A stretch of 64,000 bases of DNA from Ralstonia sp. ASV6 (GCF_016429285.1 NZ_JAELUI010000002.1:27886-91885); one strand, 5' to 3'; positions 8,444-18,860 are shown, counted from the first letter of the stretch. Notes: generated by a model not told the origin, from the letters alone. Made by a program: numbers and translations.

Positions 8444-8620
8444 ATGCAAAACACGAACGACCTGAAGCTGACCGACCAACTCGAACGCGAACTCATCGAG
8501 CGCGAAATGTCGGAAGGTATCTACTACTATCGCCGCCCGTCGGGCCACTCGTTCTCGTTCGCCCAGTTCTTCTCGGCAATCGCGAACCTGTTCAGCACGC
8601 AACGCACCGCCAAGGCCTAA
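8444..8620 (+). CDS. Small uncharacterised protein (58 aa)
   Basis: The start at 8444 has a clear AAGAGG ribosome site 6 bases upstream (8431-8436). The N-terminal half is highly charged and helical ([17 protein letters not shown]). The C-terminal half is aromatic and amphipathic ([17 protein letters not shown], then AIANLF). There is no signal peptide or cysteine. Upstream, TTCCC (8411-8415) and GGGAA (8421-8425) form a short inverted repeat. The good ribosome site and strong amino-acid composition suggest a real gene. I do not recognise a function, though the aromatic C-terminus could contact membranes. Confidence 0.6.
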   Translation: MQNTNDLKLTDQLERELIEREMSEGIYYYRRPSGHSFSFAQFFSAIANLFSTQRTAKA

Positions 8621-8994
8621 TCCGCCTGAACTGTCGATGGGCATGTGCCCAAGCTAGCTGTAGCGTCGTAGTTGCAATATCAGCAGTACCGTGCGCCGGC
8701 CGCATGTTTTCACATCAGCCGCCACACCCGCCAGGTCATGACTGCCTGGTGCCAATCGAGGGCCGGATTCCGGCCCTTTGTCATTTCTGCGGTGCCTATT
8801 TTGCGCAACCCGTTGCGTGCCGCGGCATCCTCTTTTCTCCTCTGGGGGGCACCCAACCGCGCTGCGGTTGTCTTCTCTCCCGCCTGTGCTTTACTGAAAA
8901 AGCCGCGATCACCCATACACAGATACCGCGCGTATTTCCGCTGCATGGAAGGCGCACAGCGGGCACCCGGCGACCATCCCCCAAGGAGACTTCC
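8621..8994. other. Gene-free region upstream of the cox-like operon
   Basis: This 374-base stretch has no convincing gene; the in-frame extension upstream of the iron-sulfur subunit has no family similarity. It contains three hairpin-forming stretches: TGGGCA/TGCCCA near 8639-8652, CCAGG/CCTGG near 8732-8748, and a strong terminator-like stem at 8759-8777. The operon promoter is expected between about 8,800 and 8,980 but I see no clear consensus. Confidence 0.5.
8759..8779 (+). terminator. Intrinsic terminator-like hairpin
   Basis: AGGGCCGG (8759-8766) pairs with CCGGCCCT (8770-8777) across a 3-base loop and is followed by a short TTTG run. It probably ends transcription of the small gene at 8444. 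Confidence 0.55.
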
Positions 8995-9519
<525 letters not shown>

Positions 9520-9538
9520 CCCCAGCGAGGAGACCACC

Positions 9539-11917
9539 ATGAACGCTCCCGCAGAACCCAACAACCACCTGATCGGCGCGTCCGTCAAGCGCAAGGAAGA
9601 CTTCCGCTTCCTGACCGGCGCCGGACAGTACACCGACGACATCGTCCAGGCCCATCAGTCCTATGCGGTGTTCCTGCGCTCGCCGTATGCGCATGGACGC
9701 ATCAAGCACATCAACGCGGATGCGGCACGCGCGCATCCGGGCGTGCTGGCCGTGCTCACCGGCGACGACCTGGCCGCTGACAAGGTCAACGGCTTGCCCT
9801 GCGGTTGGCTGATCCACAGCATTGATGGCACGCCGATGAAGGAGCCGCCCCACCCTGTGCTCGCGCAAGGCAAGGTGCGCCACGTGGGCGACCAGGTGGC
9901 GCTGGTGGTGGCCGAATCGGTGAAGATCGCCAAGGACGCCGTCGAGATGATCGACGTGGAGTACGACGAACTGCCCGCCGTGGTGGACACCACCACCGCA
10001 GACACCGCCGGTGCCGCCGTGCACGACGACGTGCCCGACAACACCTGCTACACCTGGGGCCACGGCGACAAGGCCGCCACTGACGCCGCTTTCGCCAAGG
10101 CCGCGCACGTGACGCAGCTCGATATCGTCAACAACCGGCTGATTCCGAACGCGATCGAGCCACGTGCCGTCAACGCCAGTTACTCGCGCCAGGACGACAG
10201 CTACACGCTCTACGTCGCCAACCAGAACCCGCACGTGGAACGTCTGCTCATGTCGGCGTTCGTACTGGGCCTGACTGAAGCCAAGGTGCGCGTGATTGCG
10301 CCGGACGTGGGCGGCGGGTTCGGCTCGAAGATTTTTCTGTACCCGGAAGACGTGGCGCTCACATGGGCATCGAAAAAGGTTGGCCGGCCGATCAAGTGGA
10401 CGGCTGAGCGTTCCGAATCCTTTCTGACCGACGCGCATGGCCGTGACCACGTCACGCATGCCGAACTGGCGATGGATGCGCAAGGCAACTTCCTTGCCAT
10501 GCGTGTGCACACGACCGCCAACATGGGGGCGTACCTATCGACGTTTGCCAGCAGCGTGCCGACCATTCTGTACGCGACGCTGCTGGCCGGGCAGTACAAG
10601 ACGCCGGCCATCTATGCCGAGGTGAAGGCGGTCTTCACCAATACTGCACCGGTTGACGCGTATCGAGGTGCCGGGCGGCCGGAAGCCACGTATGTGGTCG
10701 AACGGCTGGTCGAAACCGCCGCGCGTGAAATGCAAATCGACCCTGCAGAACTGCGCCGCCGCAACTTCATCCGCACCTTCCCGTACGCCACGCCGGTGGG
10801 CCTGACCTATGACACCGGCGACTACGAGCCCCTCCTGCAGCGCGCCATCGAACTGGCCGACGTCAAGGGCTTTGCTGCCCGCCGAGACGCATCACGCGCC
10901 AAGGGTCGGCTGCGCGGCATGGGCTACTCCTGCTACATCGAGGCGTGCGGGCTGGCGCCGTCCAATATCGCTGGGGCGCTGGGGGCACGGGCTGGCCTGT
11001 TTGAAGCCGGCGAGATCCGCGTGCATCCGACGGGCTCCGTCACGGTGTTCACCGGCTCGCACAGCCACGGCCAGGGCCATGAGACGACCTTTGCGCAAGT
11101 GGTGGCGGATCGCCTGGGCGTGCCCATTGAGAACATCGAGATCGTGCACGGCGATACCGGCCGCATCCCCTTCGGCATGGGCACCTATGGCTCGCGCTCG
11201 ATTGCCGTAGGCGGCTCGGCCATCATGAAGGCGCTCGACAAGATCGAATCCAAGGCCAAGAAGATCGCCGCGCATCTGCTGGAGGCGTCCGCCGAGGACA
11301 TCGAGTTCAAGGACGGCGTCTTCCGCGTGGCCGGCACCGATCGCACCAAGACCTTTGGCGAAGTCGCGCTCACTGCCTACGTGCCGCACAACTACCCGCT
11401 CGACAAGCTCGAACCCGGGCTGGATGAAAACGCCTTCTACGACCCGACCAACTTCACCTACCCAGCCGGCGCGTACATCTGCGAGGTGGAAGTGGACCCC
11501 GATACGGGTGAAGTCCACATCGACCGTTTTGTTGCGGTGGACGACTTCGGCAACATCATCAACCCGATGATCGTCGAGGGGCAGGTGCATGGGGGGCTCG
11601 GCCAGGGCATCGGCCAGGCGCTGCTGGAGCGCTGCGTATATGACGAAACCGGCCAACTGCTGACCGGCTCGTACATGGATTACGCAATGGCCCGCGCCGG
11701 CGACTTGCCGAGCTTTACGGTGGAAACCGCCAAGGGCACACCGTGCACGCACAACCCACTGGGCGTGAAGGGCTGCGGAGAGGCCGGTGCGATCGGCTCA
11801 CCGCCAGCGCTCATCAACGCCATCGTCGACGCGCTGGCGCCACTGGGCGTGAAAGACATCCAGATGCCCGCCACGCCCCACCGTGTCTGGCAAACCATTC
11901 AAGCGGCCAAGGCCTAG
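9539..11917 (+). CDS. coxL: Molybdenum hydroxylase large subunit (form II CoxL-like, Mo-MCD binding)
   Basis: This 792-residue catalytic subunit carries the molybdopterin cytosine dinucleotide cofactor. An aldehyde oxidase/xanthine dehydrogenase a/b hammerhead domain occupies about residues 15-135 and the Mo-binding domains occupy 150-770. The active-site loop reads AYRGAGR at residues 374-380. Established family knowledge: genuine aerobic CO dehydrogenases (form I) have AYRCSFR, with the cysteine that ligates copper, whereas AYRGAGR marks form II enzymes whose CO activity is doubtful. The late [16 protein letters not shown] segment contains the conserved catalytic glutamate. It has a strong GAGGAG ribosome site. 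The substrate cannot be read from sequence; an aldehyde or N-heterocycle is plausible. Confidence 0.93.
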   Translation: MNAPAEPNNHLIGASVKRKEDFRFLTGAGQYTDDIVQAHQSYAVFLRSPYAHGRIKHINADAARAHPGVLAVLTGDDLAADKVNGLPCGWLIHSIDGTPMKEPPHPVLAQGKVRHVGDQVALVVAESVKIAKDAVEMIDVEYDELPAVVDTTTADTAGAAVHDDVPDNTCYTWGHGDKAATDAAFAKAAHVTQLDIVNNRLIPNAIEPRAVNASYSRQDDSYTLYVANQNPHVERLLMSAFVLGLTEAKVRVIAPDVGGGFGSKIFLYPEDVALTWASKKVGRPIKWTAERSESFLTDAHGRDHVTHAELAMDAQGNFLAMRVHTTANMGAYLSTFASSVPTILYATLLAGQYKTPAIYAEVKAVFTNTAPVDAYRGAGRPEATYVVERLVETAAREMQIDPAELRRRNFIRTFPYATPVGLTYDTGDYEPLLQRAIELADVKGFAARRDASRAKGRLRGMGYSCYIEACGLAPSNIAGALGARAGLFEAGEIRVHPTGSVTVFTGSHSHGQGHETTFAQVVADRLGVPIENIEIVHGDTGRIPFGMGTYGSRSIAVGGSAIMKALDKIESKAKKIAAHLLEASAEDIEFKDGVFRVAGTDRTKTFGEVALTAYVPHNYPLDKLEPGLDENAFYDPTNFTYPAGAYICEVEVDPDTGEVHIDRFVAVDDFGNIINPMIVEGQVHGGLGQGIGQALLERCVYDETGQLLTGSYMDYAMARAGDLPSFTVETAKGTPCTHNPLGVKGCGEAGAIGSPPALINAIVDALAPLGVKDIQMPATPHRVWQTIQAAKA

Positions 11918-11932
11918 GTAGAGGAGCCCACC

Positions 11933-12739
11933 ATGTACGACTTCGAGTACCAGAAAGCCACCGACGCCCAGACCGCTGTCACCGCCCTGAAGACGCACGC
12001 AGACGCCAAGTACCTCGGCGGCGGGCAGAGCCTGCTGGCGGCGATGAAGCTGCGGCTGGCACAACCCTCCACGCTGGTGGATGTCACGCGCATTCCCGGC
12101 ATGTTGGGCATCCGTTCGCAGCCGGGCGTGATCACCATGGGCGCGGCCACGCGCCATGCCGATGTGGCTGAGAGCGACGAGATTCTCCGCATGCTGCCCG
12201 CGCTGGCGGAACTCGCCGGTGGCATCGGCGACAGACAGGTGCGCGCCATGGGTACGCTGGGCGGCTCGCTCGCCAACAACGACCCCGCTGCATGCTACCC
12301 AGCTGCCGTGCTGGGGCTGAATGCCACCGTCGTCACTGAGCGGCGCAACATCGCGGCGGACGACTTCTTCCTCGGCATGTATGAAACAGCGCTGGCTGCG
12401 GATGAACTCATCACCGAGGTGCAGTTTCCCGTGCCGGACCAGGCCGCGTACGTGAAATTCCGCAACCCGGCCTCGCGCTTTGCACTGGTGGGTGTGTTTG
12501 TCAGCCGCAAGGGCAACAACGTGCGCGTGGCAGTCACAGGAGCGGCGTCGTGCGTATTCCGCTGTACACCGCTGGAGCAGGCACTGGCGGCCAACTTCAC
12601 CTCGGAGGCGGCGCGCAAGGTGGTGGTATCGGCTGATGATCTGGTGGGCGATCTGCATGCCTCGCCGGAATATCGGGCGCACCTGATCCCGGTGCTGGCA
12701 GCCCGCGCCGTGGAGCACGCACTGGCCAAACACCACTAA
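11933..12739 (+). CDS. coxM: Molybdenum hydroxylase FAD-binding medium subunit (CoxM-type)
   Basis: This 268-residue subunit passes electrons from the iron-sulfur clusters to the final acceptor through FAD. The two FAD pyrophosphate motifs are clear: KYLGGGQSLLAAMKLRLA near residues 25-42 and TLGGSLANNDPAACYPAA near 106-123. The C-terminal third is the CO-dehydrogenase flavoprotein C-terminal domain. It begins 15 bases after the large subunit, with GAGGAG as ribosome site, and ends 8 bases before the MoxR-type ATPase. Together with the two preceding genes it forms the complete heterotrimer. Confidence 0.93.
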   Translation: MYDFEYQKATDAQTAVTALKTHADAKYLGGGQSLLAAMKLRLAQPSTLVDVTRIPGMLGIRSQPGVITMGAATRHADVAESDEILRMLPALAELAGGIGDRQVRAMGTLGGSLANNDPAACYPAAVLGLNATVVTERRNIAADDFFLGMYETALAADELITEVQFPVPDQAAYVKFRNPASRFALVGVFVSRKGNNVRVAVTGAASCVFRCTPLEQALAANFTSEAARKVVVSADDLVGDLHASPEYRAHLIPVLAARAVEHALAKHH

Positions 12740-12747
12740 GGAGCGGC

Positions 12748-13650
12748 ATGCCCGTCGACTCCATCGACGACTGCATCGCGCAATTGCAGGACCAGGGCTA
12801 TTTCGCCAGCCGTGAGTTGGCGACAGCCCTGTTCCTCGCGCTGCGCATGCAGCGGCCGCTGTTTCTGGAAGGCGAACCCGGCGTCGGCAAGACCGAACTG
12901 GCGAAGGCCGCGGCCGGGCTGCTCGGCACGACGCTGCTGCGGCTGCAATGCTACGAAGGGCTGGACACCGCCAGCGCCCTCTACGAATGGGACTACCCGC
13001 GCCAGATCATGGCGCTGCGCCTGGCCGAAGCGGCGGGTGAAAAACCCCGTGCCGACACGCTCTACCGAGATGAATTCCTCCTCAAGCGCCCACTATTGCA
13101 AGCGCTGCTGCCCGACCCCGCGCATCCCAACACGCCCCGCGTCCTGCTGATTGACGAGATCGACCGCGCCGACGAACCGTTCGAGGCGTTCCTGCTGGAG
13201 CTGCTGTCCGATTTTCAGGTGTCGATTCCGGAGTTCGGCACGGTACGCGCACAAGTCATTCCGTTGGTCATCATGACCTCAAACCGCACGCGAGAGGTGC
13301 ACGACGCGCTCAAGCGGCGCTGCCTGTATCAATGGATTGGGTATCCGGACAAAGCGCGCGAGTTGCAGATCGTGGCGCAGCGCGCGCCCGAGGCTGCCGC
13401 CAGATTGCAGCAGCGCGCGGTGGACTTCGTGCACCGCCTGCGCGGCATTGATCTGTTCAAAGCCCCCGGCATAGCTGAGGCCATCGACTGGTGCCGTGCA
13501 CTGGCAGCGCTCAACGTGACGGAGTTGGATCCGCAATCGGTGCAGGACACGCTGGGCGTGCTGCTCAAGTACCAAGACGACCTGGCCCGCGTGGATGCGC
13601 CGACCATCCAGCAACTGCTGGCCGCACCTGCGCTGCCGGAGTCACCATGA
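12748..13650 (+). CDS. coxD: MoxR-type AAA+ ATPase, CoxD-like maturation factor
   Basis: This 300-residue AAA+ ATPase has Walker A GEPGVGKT at 42-49 and Walker B LLIDEID at 133-139, followed by sensor residues around TSNRTREV. In the cox system CoxD is a membrane-associated chaperone-like ATPase needed to build the active-site sulfur/metal centre, working with the von Willebrand factor A protein CoxE. Here its stop overlaps the coxE start (ATGA at 13647-13650), which supports the same partnership. As the enzyme has a form II active site, the maturation step would more probably be sulfuration of molybdenum than copper insertion; this is inference. Confidence 0.9.
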   Translation: MPVDSIDDCIAQLQDQGYFASRELATALFLALRMQRPLFLEGEPGVGKTELAKAAAGLLGTTLLRLQCYEGLDTASALYEWDYPRQIMALRLAEAAGEKPRADTLYRDEFLLKRPLLQALLPDPAHPNTPRVLLIDEIDRADEPFEAFLLELLSDFQVSIPEFGTVRAQVIPLVIMTSNRTREVHDALKRRCLYQWIGYPDKARELQIVAQRAPEAAARLQQRAVDFVHRLRGIDLFKAPGIAEAIDWCRALAALNVTELDPQSVQDTLGVLLKYQDDLARVDAPTIQQLLAAPALPESP

Positions 13651-14906
13651 ACACGTTGGCCGCGCCGTTACCGCCTCAGTTGCCCACCCTCGCCCGCAAC
13701 GTGACGCACTTTGTGCGCCTGTTGCGCAACGCCGGCATGCCGCTCGCGCCCTCGCGCGCCGTAGATGCCATTGAAGCCATGGGCCATATCGACATTGGCC
13801 GCCGAGACGACGTCAAAGCCGCGCTGACCGCTTTGCTGGTCTCGCACCCGGACGAGCGCACGCTGTTTGATGCCGCATTCAACGTGTTCTGGCGCGACCC
13901 GGATTGGGAGGGCAAGCTGCGCGCCCTGCTGCTGCCGAAGGTGCGTGGCGGCATTCCACCCGCGCGTAGCAACCGCTTGGCTGATGCGCTGCGCGCGCAG
14001 CCGTCGACCAACCTGCCACCCGGCCCCAAGCCCGACGGCGAGCGGCACGACATCGTTGCGCCGATGGCGTTTTCTGCAAACGAAGCGCTGCGCACGCGCG
14101 ACTTCGACACGCTCAACGCCGCCGAGTGGCGCACGCTGCAGCATATGATCCGGCGCCGGCGGGTGCATCTGGCGCAAGAGCGCACACGTCGGCTGAAAGC
14201 CGCCTCACGCGGGCGCCATCCGGACCTGCGCGCGACCGCGCGTCAGGCCGTGCGCGCCGGTGGCGACTGGACAGGCTGGAAGTACCGTCAGCCGGTCGAC
14301 CGCACGCCCCCGCTCGTGCTGCTGCTCGACATCTCCGGCTCGATGAGCCGCTATTCGCGCGCGGTGCTGTACTACTGCCACGCGCTGCTGCAATCGCGCG
14401 AGCGCATCCAGGCCTTTCTGTTCGGCACGCGGCTGACGAACGTGTCGCGGCATCTGCGCGAGCGTGATCCGGACATCGCCGTGCAAGCCATCGCGCAGCT
14501 CGTGCCGGACTGGTCCGGCGGCACGCGCATCGGGGCAGCCCTGGCCGAGTTCAACCGCCGCTGGGCGCGCCGCACACTGTCTGGCCGAGCCACCGTGCTC
14601 CTCGTGACCGACGGTCTGGACCACGAACACATCGACCTGCTCGACACCGAGATGGCCCGCCTGGCACGCTTTGCTCACCGTATCGTCTGGCTCAACCCAC
14701 TGCTGCGCTTTGCTGGCTTCGAGCCCCGGGCACGCGGCGTGCGGGCCATCCTGCCGCACGTCGACGCGATGGTGCCGGCGCATCATTTCGACAGCCTGGC
14801 GGCGCTGGAGCAGGAACTGGCGCACGCTCGCCGCGCCCCGTTTCCTCACCCCCTGCGCCCTGAGCGCTCCCCCTCCCCAGCCCTTCCGACCGCACCATGG
14901 AACTAG
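13647..14906 (+). CDS. coxE: VWA-domain protein, CoxE-like
   Basis: This 419-residue protein has a charged helical N-terminal half and a C-terminal von Willebrand factor A domain. The metal-ion-dependent adhesion site begins at DISGS (residues 228-232) and is completed by T-D-G-L-D-H near 316-321. MoxR ATPases usually act with a VWA partner, and this gene is translationally coupled to coxD. The start at 13647 is fixed by the ATGA overlap; a longer frame from 13491 lies inside coxD. The last 10 bases overlap coxG. It is probably cytoplasmic and takes part in maturation of the hydroxylase. Confidence 0.9.
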   Translation: MNTLAAPLPPQLPTLARNVTHFVRLLRNAGMPLAPSRAVDAIEAMGHIDIGRRDDVKAALTALLVSHPDERTLFDAAFNVFWRDPDWEGKLRALLLPKVRGGIPPARSNRLADALRAQPSTNLPPGPKPDGERHDIVAPMAFSANEALRTRDFDTLNAAEWRTLQHMIRRRRVHLAQERTRRLKAASRGRHPDLRATARQAVRAGGDWTGWKYRQPVDRTPPLVLLLDISGSMSRYSRAVLYYCHALLQSRERIQAFLFGTRLTNVSRHLRERDPDIAVQAIAQLVPDWSGGTRIGAALAEFNRRWARRTLSGRATVLLVTDGLDHEHIDLLDTEMARLARFAHRIVWLNPLLRFAGFEPRARGVRAILPHVDAMVPAHHFDSLAALEQELAHARRAPFPHPLRPERSPSPALPTAPWN

Positions 14907-15553
14907 CCCAGACCCATCTCCTGCCCGTACCCCTGCAGACCGCCTGGGATGCGCTCAACGATCCCGCCGTGCTGCAGCGCTGTATCCCGGGCTGCGAGAG
15001 CATCACCGCGGCCGGCGACAACGCCTACGAGGTCGCGATGACGGCGGCCGTCGGCCCTGTCAAGGCGCGGTTCAAAGGGCGCATGGAGCTCACCGATATG
15101 GCGCCGCCGCGCAGCTACACCCTGCACTTCGACGGCCAGGGCGGCGCCGCAGGTTTCGGCAAAGGCAATGCGCAAGTGGAGCTCGCGCCCGAGGGGCCAA
15201 CGGTCACGCGGCTGTCCTACACCGCCAATGCACAGGTGGGCGGCAAGCTCGCGCAGATCGGCTCACGCTTGATTGACGGCGCTGCACGCAAATTGGCTGA
15301 CGAATTCTTCCAGCGTTTTGCGGCAGAATTCGGCCCCGCTTCCGATGGCGCGGCCGCGCTCGGCAACCAGCCCGCCGAACATGCCATTCCAGATATTGCC
15401 GCCGGCGAACTGAGGGCACACGGGGCACCACCTGCTGCCGATACGGCGCCGATCATCAGTCCCGCCGTGCAGCCTCGCAATCCGTGGCCGTGGATCATCG
15501 TGGCTGCAGTGGCCGTGGCGGCGGCCTACCTGTTTTTGCACCACGGGGCATAA
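14897..15553 (+). CDS. coxG: CoxG-like SRPBCC protein with C-terminal membrane anchor
   Basis: This 218-residue protein has an N-terminal SRPBCC/START-like lipid-binding fold (residues 1-150, with the family features PVPLQTAWDALNDPAVLQRC and IPGCE, then PGP-like VGPVKARFKG). A Pro/Ala-rich linker follows, then one C-terminal transmembrane helix at about 191-213 (WIIVAAVAVAAAYLFL). In Oligotropha, CoxG recruits CO dehydrogenase to the cytoplasmic membrane, and later work indicates that this family delivers quinone to such enzymes. The tail anchor here agrees with that role. It overlaps coxE by 10 bases, showing tight operon structure. Confidence 0.9.
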   Translation: MELAQTHLLPVPLQTAWDALNDPAVLQRCIPGCESITAAGDNAYEVAMTAAVGPVKARFKGRMELTDMAPPRSYTLHFDGQGGAAGFGKGNAQVELAPEGPTVTRLSYTANAQVGGKLAQIGSRLIDGAARKLADEFFQRFAAEFGPASDGAAALGNQPAEHAIPDIAAGELRAHGAPPAADTAPIISPAVQPRNPWPWIIVAAVAVAAAYLFLHHGA

Positions 15554-15602
15554 TCGGGCATCCCCCGCATTGAATACCGCGCATAAGCGTAGGAAACGCA
15601 TC

Positions 15603-16634
15603 ATGGACAGCGTCGATCTTGAAGTCTTGAAAACCAGCGTGCGCTGGCTGGAACAGGGGCGGCGTGTGCTGCTCGTCACCGTTGTGAAGACCTGGGGCTC
15701 ATCGCCCCGGCCTGAAGGCGCCATGCTCGCCCTGCGCGACGATGGTGTCGTCGTCGGCTCGGTGTCGGGCGGCTGCATTGAAGACGACCTCATCGACCGC
15801 GTGCGCCGCGAAGGCCTGCAGCAGGTCAAGCCTGAGGCCGTCAAATACGGCATCAGCGCTGAAGAGGCGCACCGCTTCGGCCTGCCCTGCGGCGGCACGC
15901 TCCAGCTCGTGCTGGAGCCGCTGAACGCCGCCAGCGGCCTGGATGCCCTGCTGCACGCCGTGGAAGCCGGCCAGCTTGTCGCCCGCACGCTCGACATGAC
16001 CACGGGCGCAACGCAGCTGCAGCACGCCACCGTGACCGATGGCCTGCAGTTTGATGAAGAACGCCTCGTCACCATTCACGGCCCGCGCTATCGGATGCTC
16101 GTCATCGGCGCGGGGCAGCTCTCGCGCTATCTATGCCAGATTGCCGTGGGCCTGGACTATCAGGTGACCGTGTGCGACCCGCGTGAAGAGTACAGCGAAG
16201 AATGGGATATCCCGGGCGTCGCGATGGTCCGCACCATGCCCGACGACACGGTCATGGCCATGAAGATGGATGAACGCTGTGCCGTCATCGCCCTCACGCA
16301 CGACCCCAAGCTCGACGACCTGGCGCTCATGGAAGCGCTCAAGACGCCTGCCTTCTACGTGGGCGCGCTCGGCAGCCGCCGCAATAACGCCAGCCGCCGC
16401 GAACGCCTGAAAGAGTTCGACCTGACCGAGTCCGAACTGGCACGCCTGCATGGCCCGGTCGGCATCTACATCGGCAGCCGCACGCCACCGGAGATCGCCA
16501 TCTCCATCCTGGCCGAGGTGACGGCTGCCAAGAACGGCGTTTCGCTACCGACCCTCCTGCAGGTGGAAGGGGCCAAGGCCGCGCGCGAAATTGCGGCCAA
16601 TGGCACGTCCAGCTGCGCAGTGCCGCATGCCTAA
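15603..16634 (+). CDS. coxF: XdhC/CoxF-family molybdenum cofactor maturation protein
   Basis: This 343-residue XdhC/CoxI-family protein helps insert the sulfurated molybdenum cofactor into xanthine-oxidase-type enzymes. The N-terminal domain carries the conserved GSSPRPEGAMLA and GSVSGGCIEDDL segments (about residues 27-65). The C-terminal half is a Rossmann fold starting at VIGAGQLS (~166) and ending with the GALGSRRNNASRRERL and GIYIGSRTPPEIAISI motifs. The ATG at 15603 with an AGGAAA ribosome site is preferred over a TTG 11 codons upstream. It is 49 bases after coxG and is probably the last gene of the operon. Confidence 0.92.
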   Translation: MDSVDLEVLKTSVRWLEQGRRVLLVTVVKTWGSSPRPEGAMLALRDDGVVVGSVSGGCIEDDLIDRVRREGLQQVKPEAVKYGISAEEAHRFGLPCGGTLQLVLEPLNAASGLDALLHAVEAGQLVARTLDMTTGATQLQHATVTDGLQFDEERLVTIHGPRYRMLVIGAGQLSRYLCQIAVGLDYQVTVCDPREEYSEEWDIPGVAMVRTMPDDTVMAMKMDERCAVIALTHDPKLDDLALMEALKTPAFYVGALGSRRNNASRRERLKEFDLTESELARLHGPVGIYIGSRTPPEIAISILAEVTAAKNGVSLPTLLQVEGAKAAREIAANGTSSCAVPHA

Positions 16635-16915
16635 AGTCAACCTTCTAGCGCGAAAGGTCTACAAAAGGGCGTGCCGAAAGGCGCTTGAAAGGTTACATTC
16701 TTATAAATCGCTGATTCTGCGCGGCGTCTGACCGCACCGCGTAACACCTGTCACGCGGCACGGCGAGTCTCGCACCTTGCGCGCCCTGCAGATGCGCCCG
16801 TTTGGGGCATGCGCGCACCACCAGCGTTCCGTGTCCGCACATGCGGCACCGATGCGGTTATTGGCAGGCGGGTTGGTCGCTCGCTTCGCACTTCAAAGAT
16901 TTCGAGCTTTCTCGC

Positions 16916-18019
16916 ATGAGTATTCTGCTAACCGGCGCGACCGGTTTTGTGGGCGGCGCTATTGCCGCAGATCTGTCCGCCAAGGGTCTACTGGGCGACA
17001 CGCGCTTTGCCGTGCGCGGCGACACGCCCGCGGATGGGCTCACGCGCCTGCGCAACAACCTGCGCCGGTTCCAGTTGCCGCAAGCCGTGCTGGACGGCAT
17101 CACCGAATCGCAGATCGTGCTGTTCGACCTGCGCGACGCCGGCCAGGCCAAGCTGGGCGATCCGGAAGTCATCATCAACTGCGCAGCACTGGCAACGTTC
17201 TCGAACCATCCGTCGCTATGGGATACCAACGTGGGCGGCGTGCTGGCGCTGGGCCGGCTGGCTGCGCAGGGCTCACGCCTCAAGCGTTTCCTGCAGATCG
17301 GCACAGCCATGTCGTGCGGCCAACTGGCCAATCGCCATGTAGACGAAAGCTGGGATGTGCCGCCGATCGAGCAGCACGCCGTGCCCTATACGTATTCCAA
17401 GGGGATGGCCGAGTTGAAGCTGCGCGAAGTCGTGCCCGAGTTGCCGCTGGTGGTGGTACGGCCGTCCATCGTGGTCGGTCACAGCACGCTGGGCTGCGAG
17501 CCCTCGGGCAGCATCTTCTGGATGCTGCGCATGGTGGCCATGCTGGAGACCTTCAGCTGTCAGCTGTCGGACCGTGTAGACATCCTGCCGGTGGACGACT
17601 GCGCCGAGGCCATCGTCAGGCTGGCGACCAAGCCCACGCTGGCGCACGACCTGTACCACATCAGTGCCGGCGATGCGAACTCCGAGCGCATCGAAACGCT
17701 GTACCCGCGCTTCAAGCGCTGCAAGACCCCGGAAGAAGACGCCCAGGCGCTCGCCGGGTACGTGTATCAGGAAAAAATCGCTGAGAAAGCACTGGCGCGT
17801 AAATTCCTGAGCATGACGGGTGACGGCAATGTGCGACTGGTTGCGCGCTGCATCCACCTGTATGCCAAGTTCGCCAGCATGAGCTACGTGTTCGACAACA
17901 CGCGACTGGTGCAGGAGACCGGCTTCCAGCCGCGCTCCCTGCTCGCCTACCTCGACCGCTGCCTCGATACGTCGGACGCCGTGCCGATTCCCGAGCAGAT
18001 GCAGTGGGACTATAAGTAG
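16916..18019 (+). CDS. Extended SDR / NAD-dependent epimerase-like oxidoreductase
   Basis: This 367-residue protein has an N-terminal dinucleotide-binding signature TGATGFVGG at residues 6-14 and the catalytic Y158-x3-K162 pair. The sequence resembles the 'male sterility'/fatty acyl reductase-like branch of extended short-chain dehydrogenases (NAD_binding_4). The C-terminal ~110 residues probably form the substrate-binding helical domain. The ATG at 16916 is chosen because it puts the Rossmann motif at the very N-terminus; 38 further upstream codons have no similarity. It is a lone gene, separated by ~280 bases from the cox operon, and the substrate is unknown. Confidence 0.8.
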   Translation: MSILLTGATGFVGGAIAADLSAKGLLGDTRFAVRGDTPADGLTRLRNNLRRFQLPQAVLDGITESQIVLFDLRDAGQAKLGDPEVIINCAALATFSNHPSLWDTNVGGVLALGRLAAQGSRLKRFLQIGTAMSCGQLANRHVDESWDVPPIEQHAVPYTYSKGMAELKLREVVPELPLVVVRPSIVVGHSTLGCEPSGSIFWMLRMVAMLETFSCQLSDRVDILPVDDCAEAIVRLATKPTLAHDLYHISAGDANSERIETLYPRFKRCKTPEEDAQALAGYVYQEKIAEKALARKFLSMTGDGNVRLVARCIHLYAKFASMSYVFDNTRLVQETGFQPRSLLAYLDRCLDTSDAVPIPEQMQWDYK

Positions 18020-18039
18020 CCGTCTGGCCTATCCGGCTC

Positions 18040-18063
18040 GCACGGCGTGTCATGGCGCCGTGC
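18040..18063. terminator. 8-bp perfect hairpin between SDR gene and mgtC
   Basis: GCACGGCG (18040-18047) pairs with CGCCGTGC (18056-18063) across an 8-base loop. It lacks a T-run, so it may be a weak terminator or a structured 5' leader of the following MgtC gene. Confidence 0.35.
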
Positions 18064-18128
18064 TATAACCATCGGCGCCTCATTTAGCACCTGAGCAAGA
18101 CTCCGGTCTGCATAACAAGGAGCCGCCG

Positions 18129-18851
18129 ATGCAGCTGCAAGCCCTCATTCATCTCAATTTCGCCACGTTGCTGGATTCGTTCATCAGCCTTGCCGCCGCG
18201 TTTGCGCTCGGCTCGCTGATCGGCTTCGAGCGGCAGGTCAGGCAGCGGACGGCGGGCTTGCGCACCAATGCGCTGGTGGCGGTGGCGGCGGCAGCCTTCG
18301 TTGATATGGCCGCGCAGATCGGCACCGCATCGGATACCACCCGCGTGATTGCCTACGTGGTCTCGGGTGTGGGCTTCCTGGGTGCCGGCACCATCATGAA
18401 GGAAGGGCTGAACGTGCGTGGGCTGAATACCGCTGCCACGCTGTGGGGCTCGGCCGCCGTAGGCGCGGCGGCGGGCTCGGACCTGATCGGCCAGGCCGTG
18501 TTGATCTCGTTGTTCGTGCTGGCCTCCAACATCCTGCTGCGGCCCGTGGTGAACCGCATCAACCGCACGCCGCTGGATAACCAAGCCAGCGAAGTCACGT
18601 ACACGATGTGCGTGATCTCCACCAGCAATCGCCAGAAGGAGGCCCTGGCCGATCTGGAGCGCCTGCTGGAAGAAGCCAGCTATCCCGTCAGCGATCTGTC
18701 GGTCGAGCCCTTTGGCGAAGACCACGTGGAAATCGAAGCCATGCTGATGTCCACCGCGGTGAATGCCTCCGAGCTGGACCGCATCGTCAGTGCACTGCAA
18801 GCACAGCCGCACATCGCCCAGGCGTTCTGGAACCCGAGCACGACGGAGTAG
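18129..18851 (+). CDS. mgtC: MgtC/SapB family membrane protein
   Basis: This 240-residue MgtC-family protein has four to five N-terminal transmembrane helices, the signature LGSLIGFERQVRQRTAGLRT after TM1 and GVGFLGAGTIMKEG before the third helix, and a soluble ACT-like C-terminal domain (~145-240). MgtC proteins help growth at low magnesium, in part by modulating the F1Fo ATPase and phosphate uptake, and are needed inside macrophages in several pathogens. An AAGGAG ribosome site lies 7 bases before the ATG. The gene stands alone, and the symbol is given by family only. Confidence 0.85.
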   Translation: MQLQALIHLNFATLLDSFISLAAAFALGSLIGFERQVRQRTAGLRTNALVAVAAAAFVDMAAQIGTASDTTRVIAYVVSGVGFLGAGTIMKEGLNVRGLNTAATLWGSAAVGAAAGSDLIGQAVLISLFVLASNILLRPVVNRINRTPLDNQASEVTYTMCVISTSNRQKEALADLERLLEEASYPVSDLSVEPFGEDHVEIEAMLMSTAVNASELDRIVSALQAQPHIAQAFWNPSTTE

Positions 18852-18860
18852 CCGCTGCGC

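Noticed and set aside
9539..11917. Calling the operon a genuine aerobic CO dehydrogenase
   Set aside because: The active-site loop is AYRGAGR (form II) and lacks the copper-binding Cys of AYRCSFR.
16777..17784. 335-codon plus-strand frame overlapping the SDR gene
   Set aside because: It lacks the Rossmann motif and runs in another frame of the SDR gene, which has clear catalytic residues.
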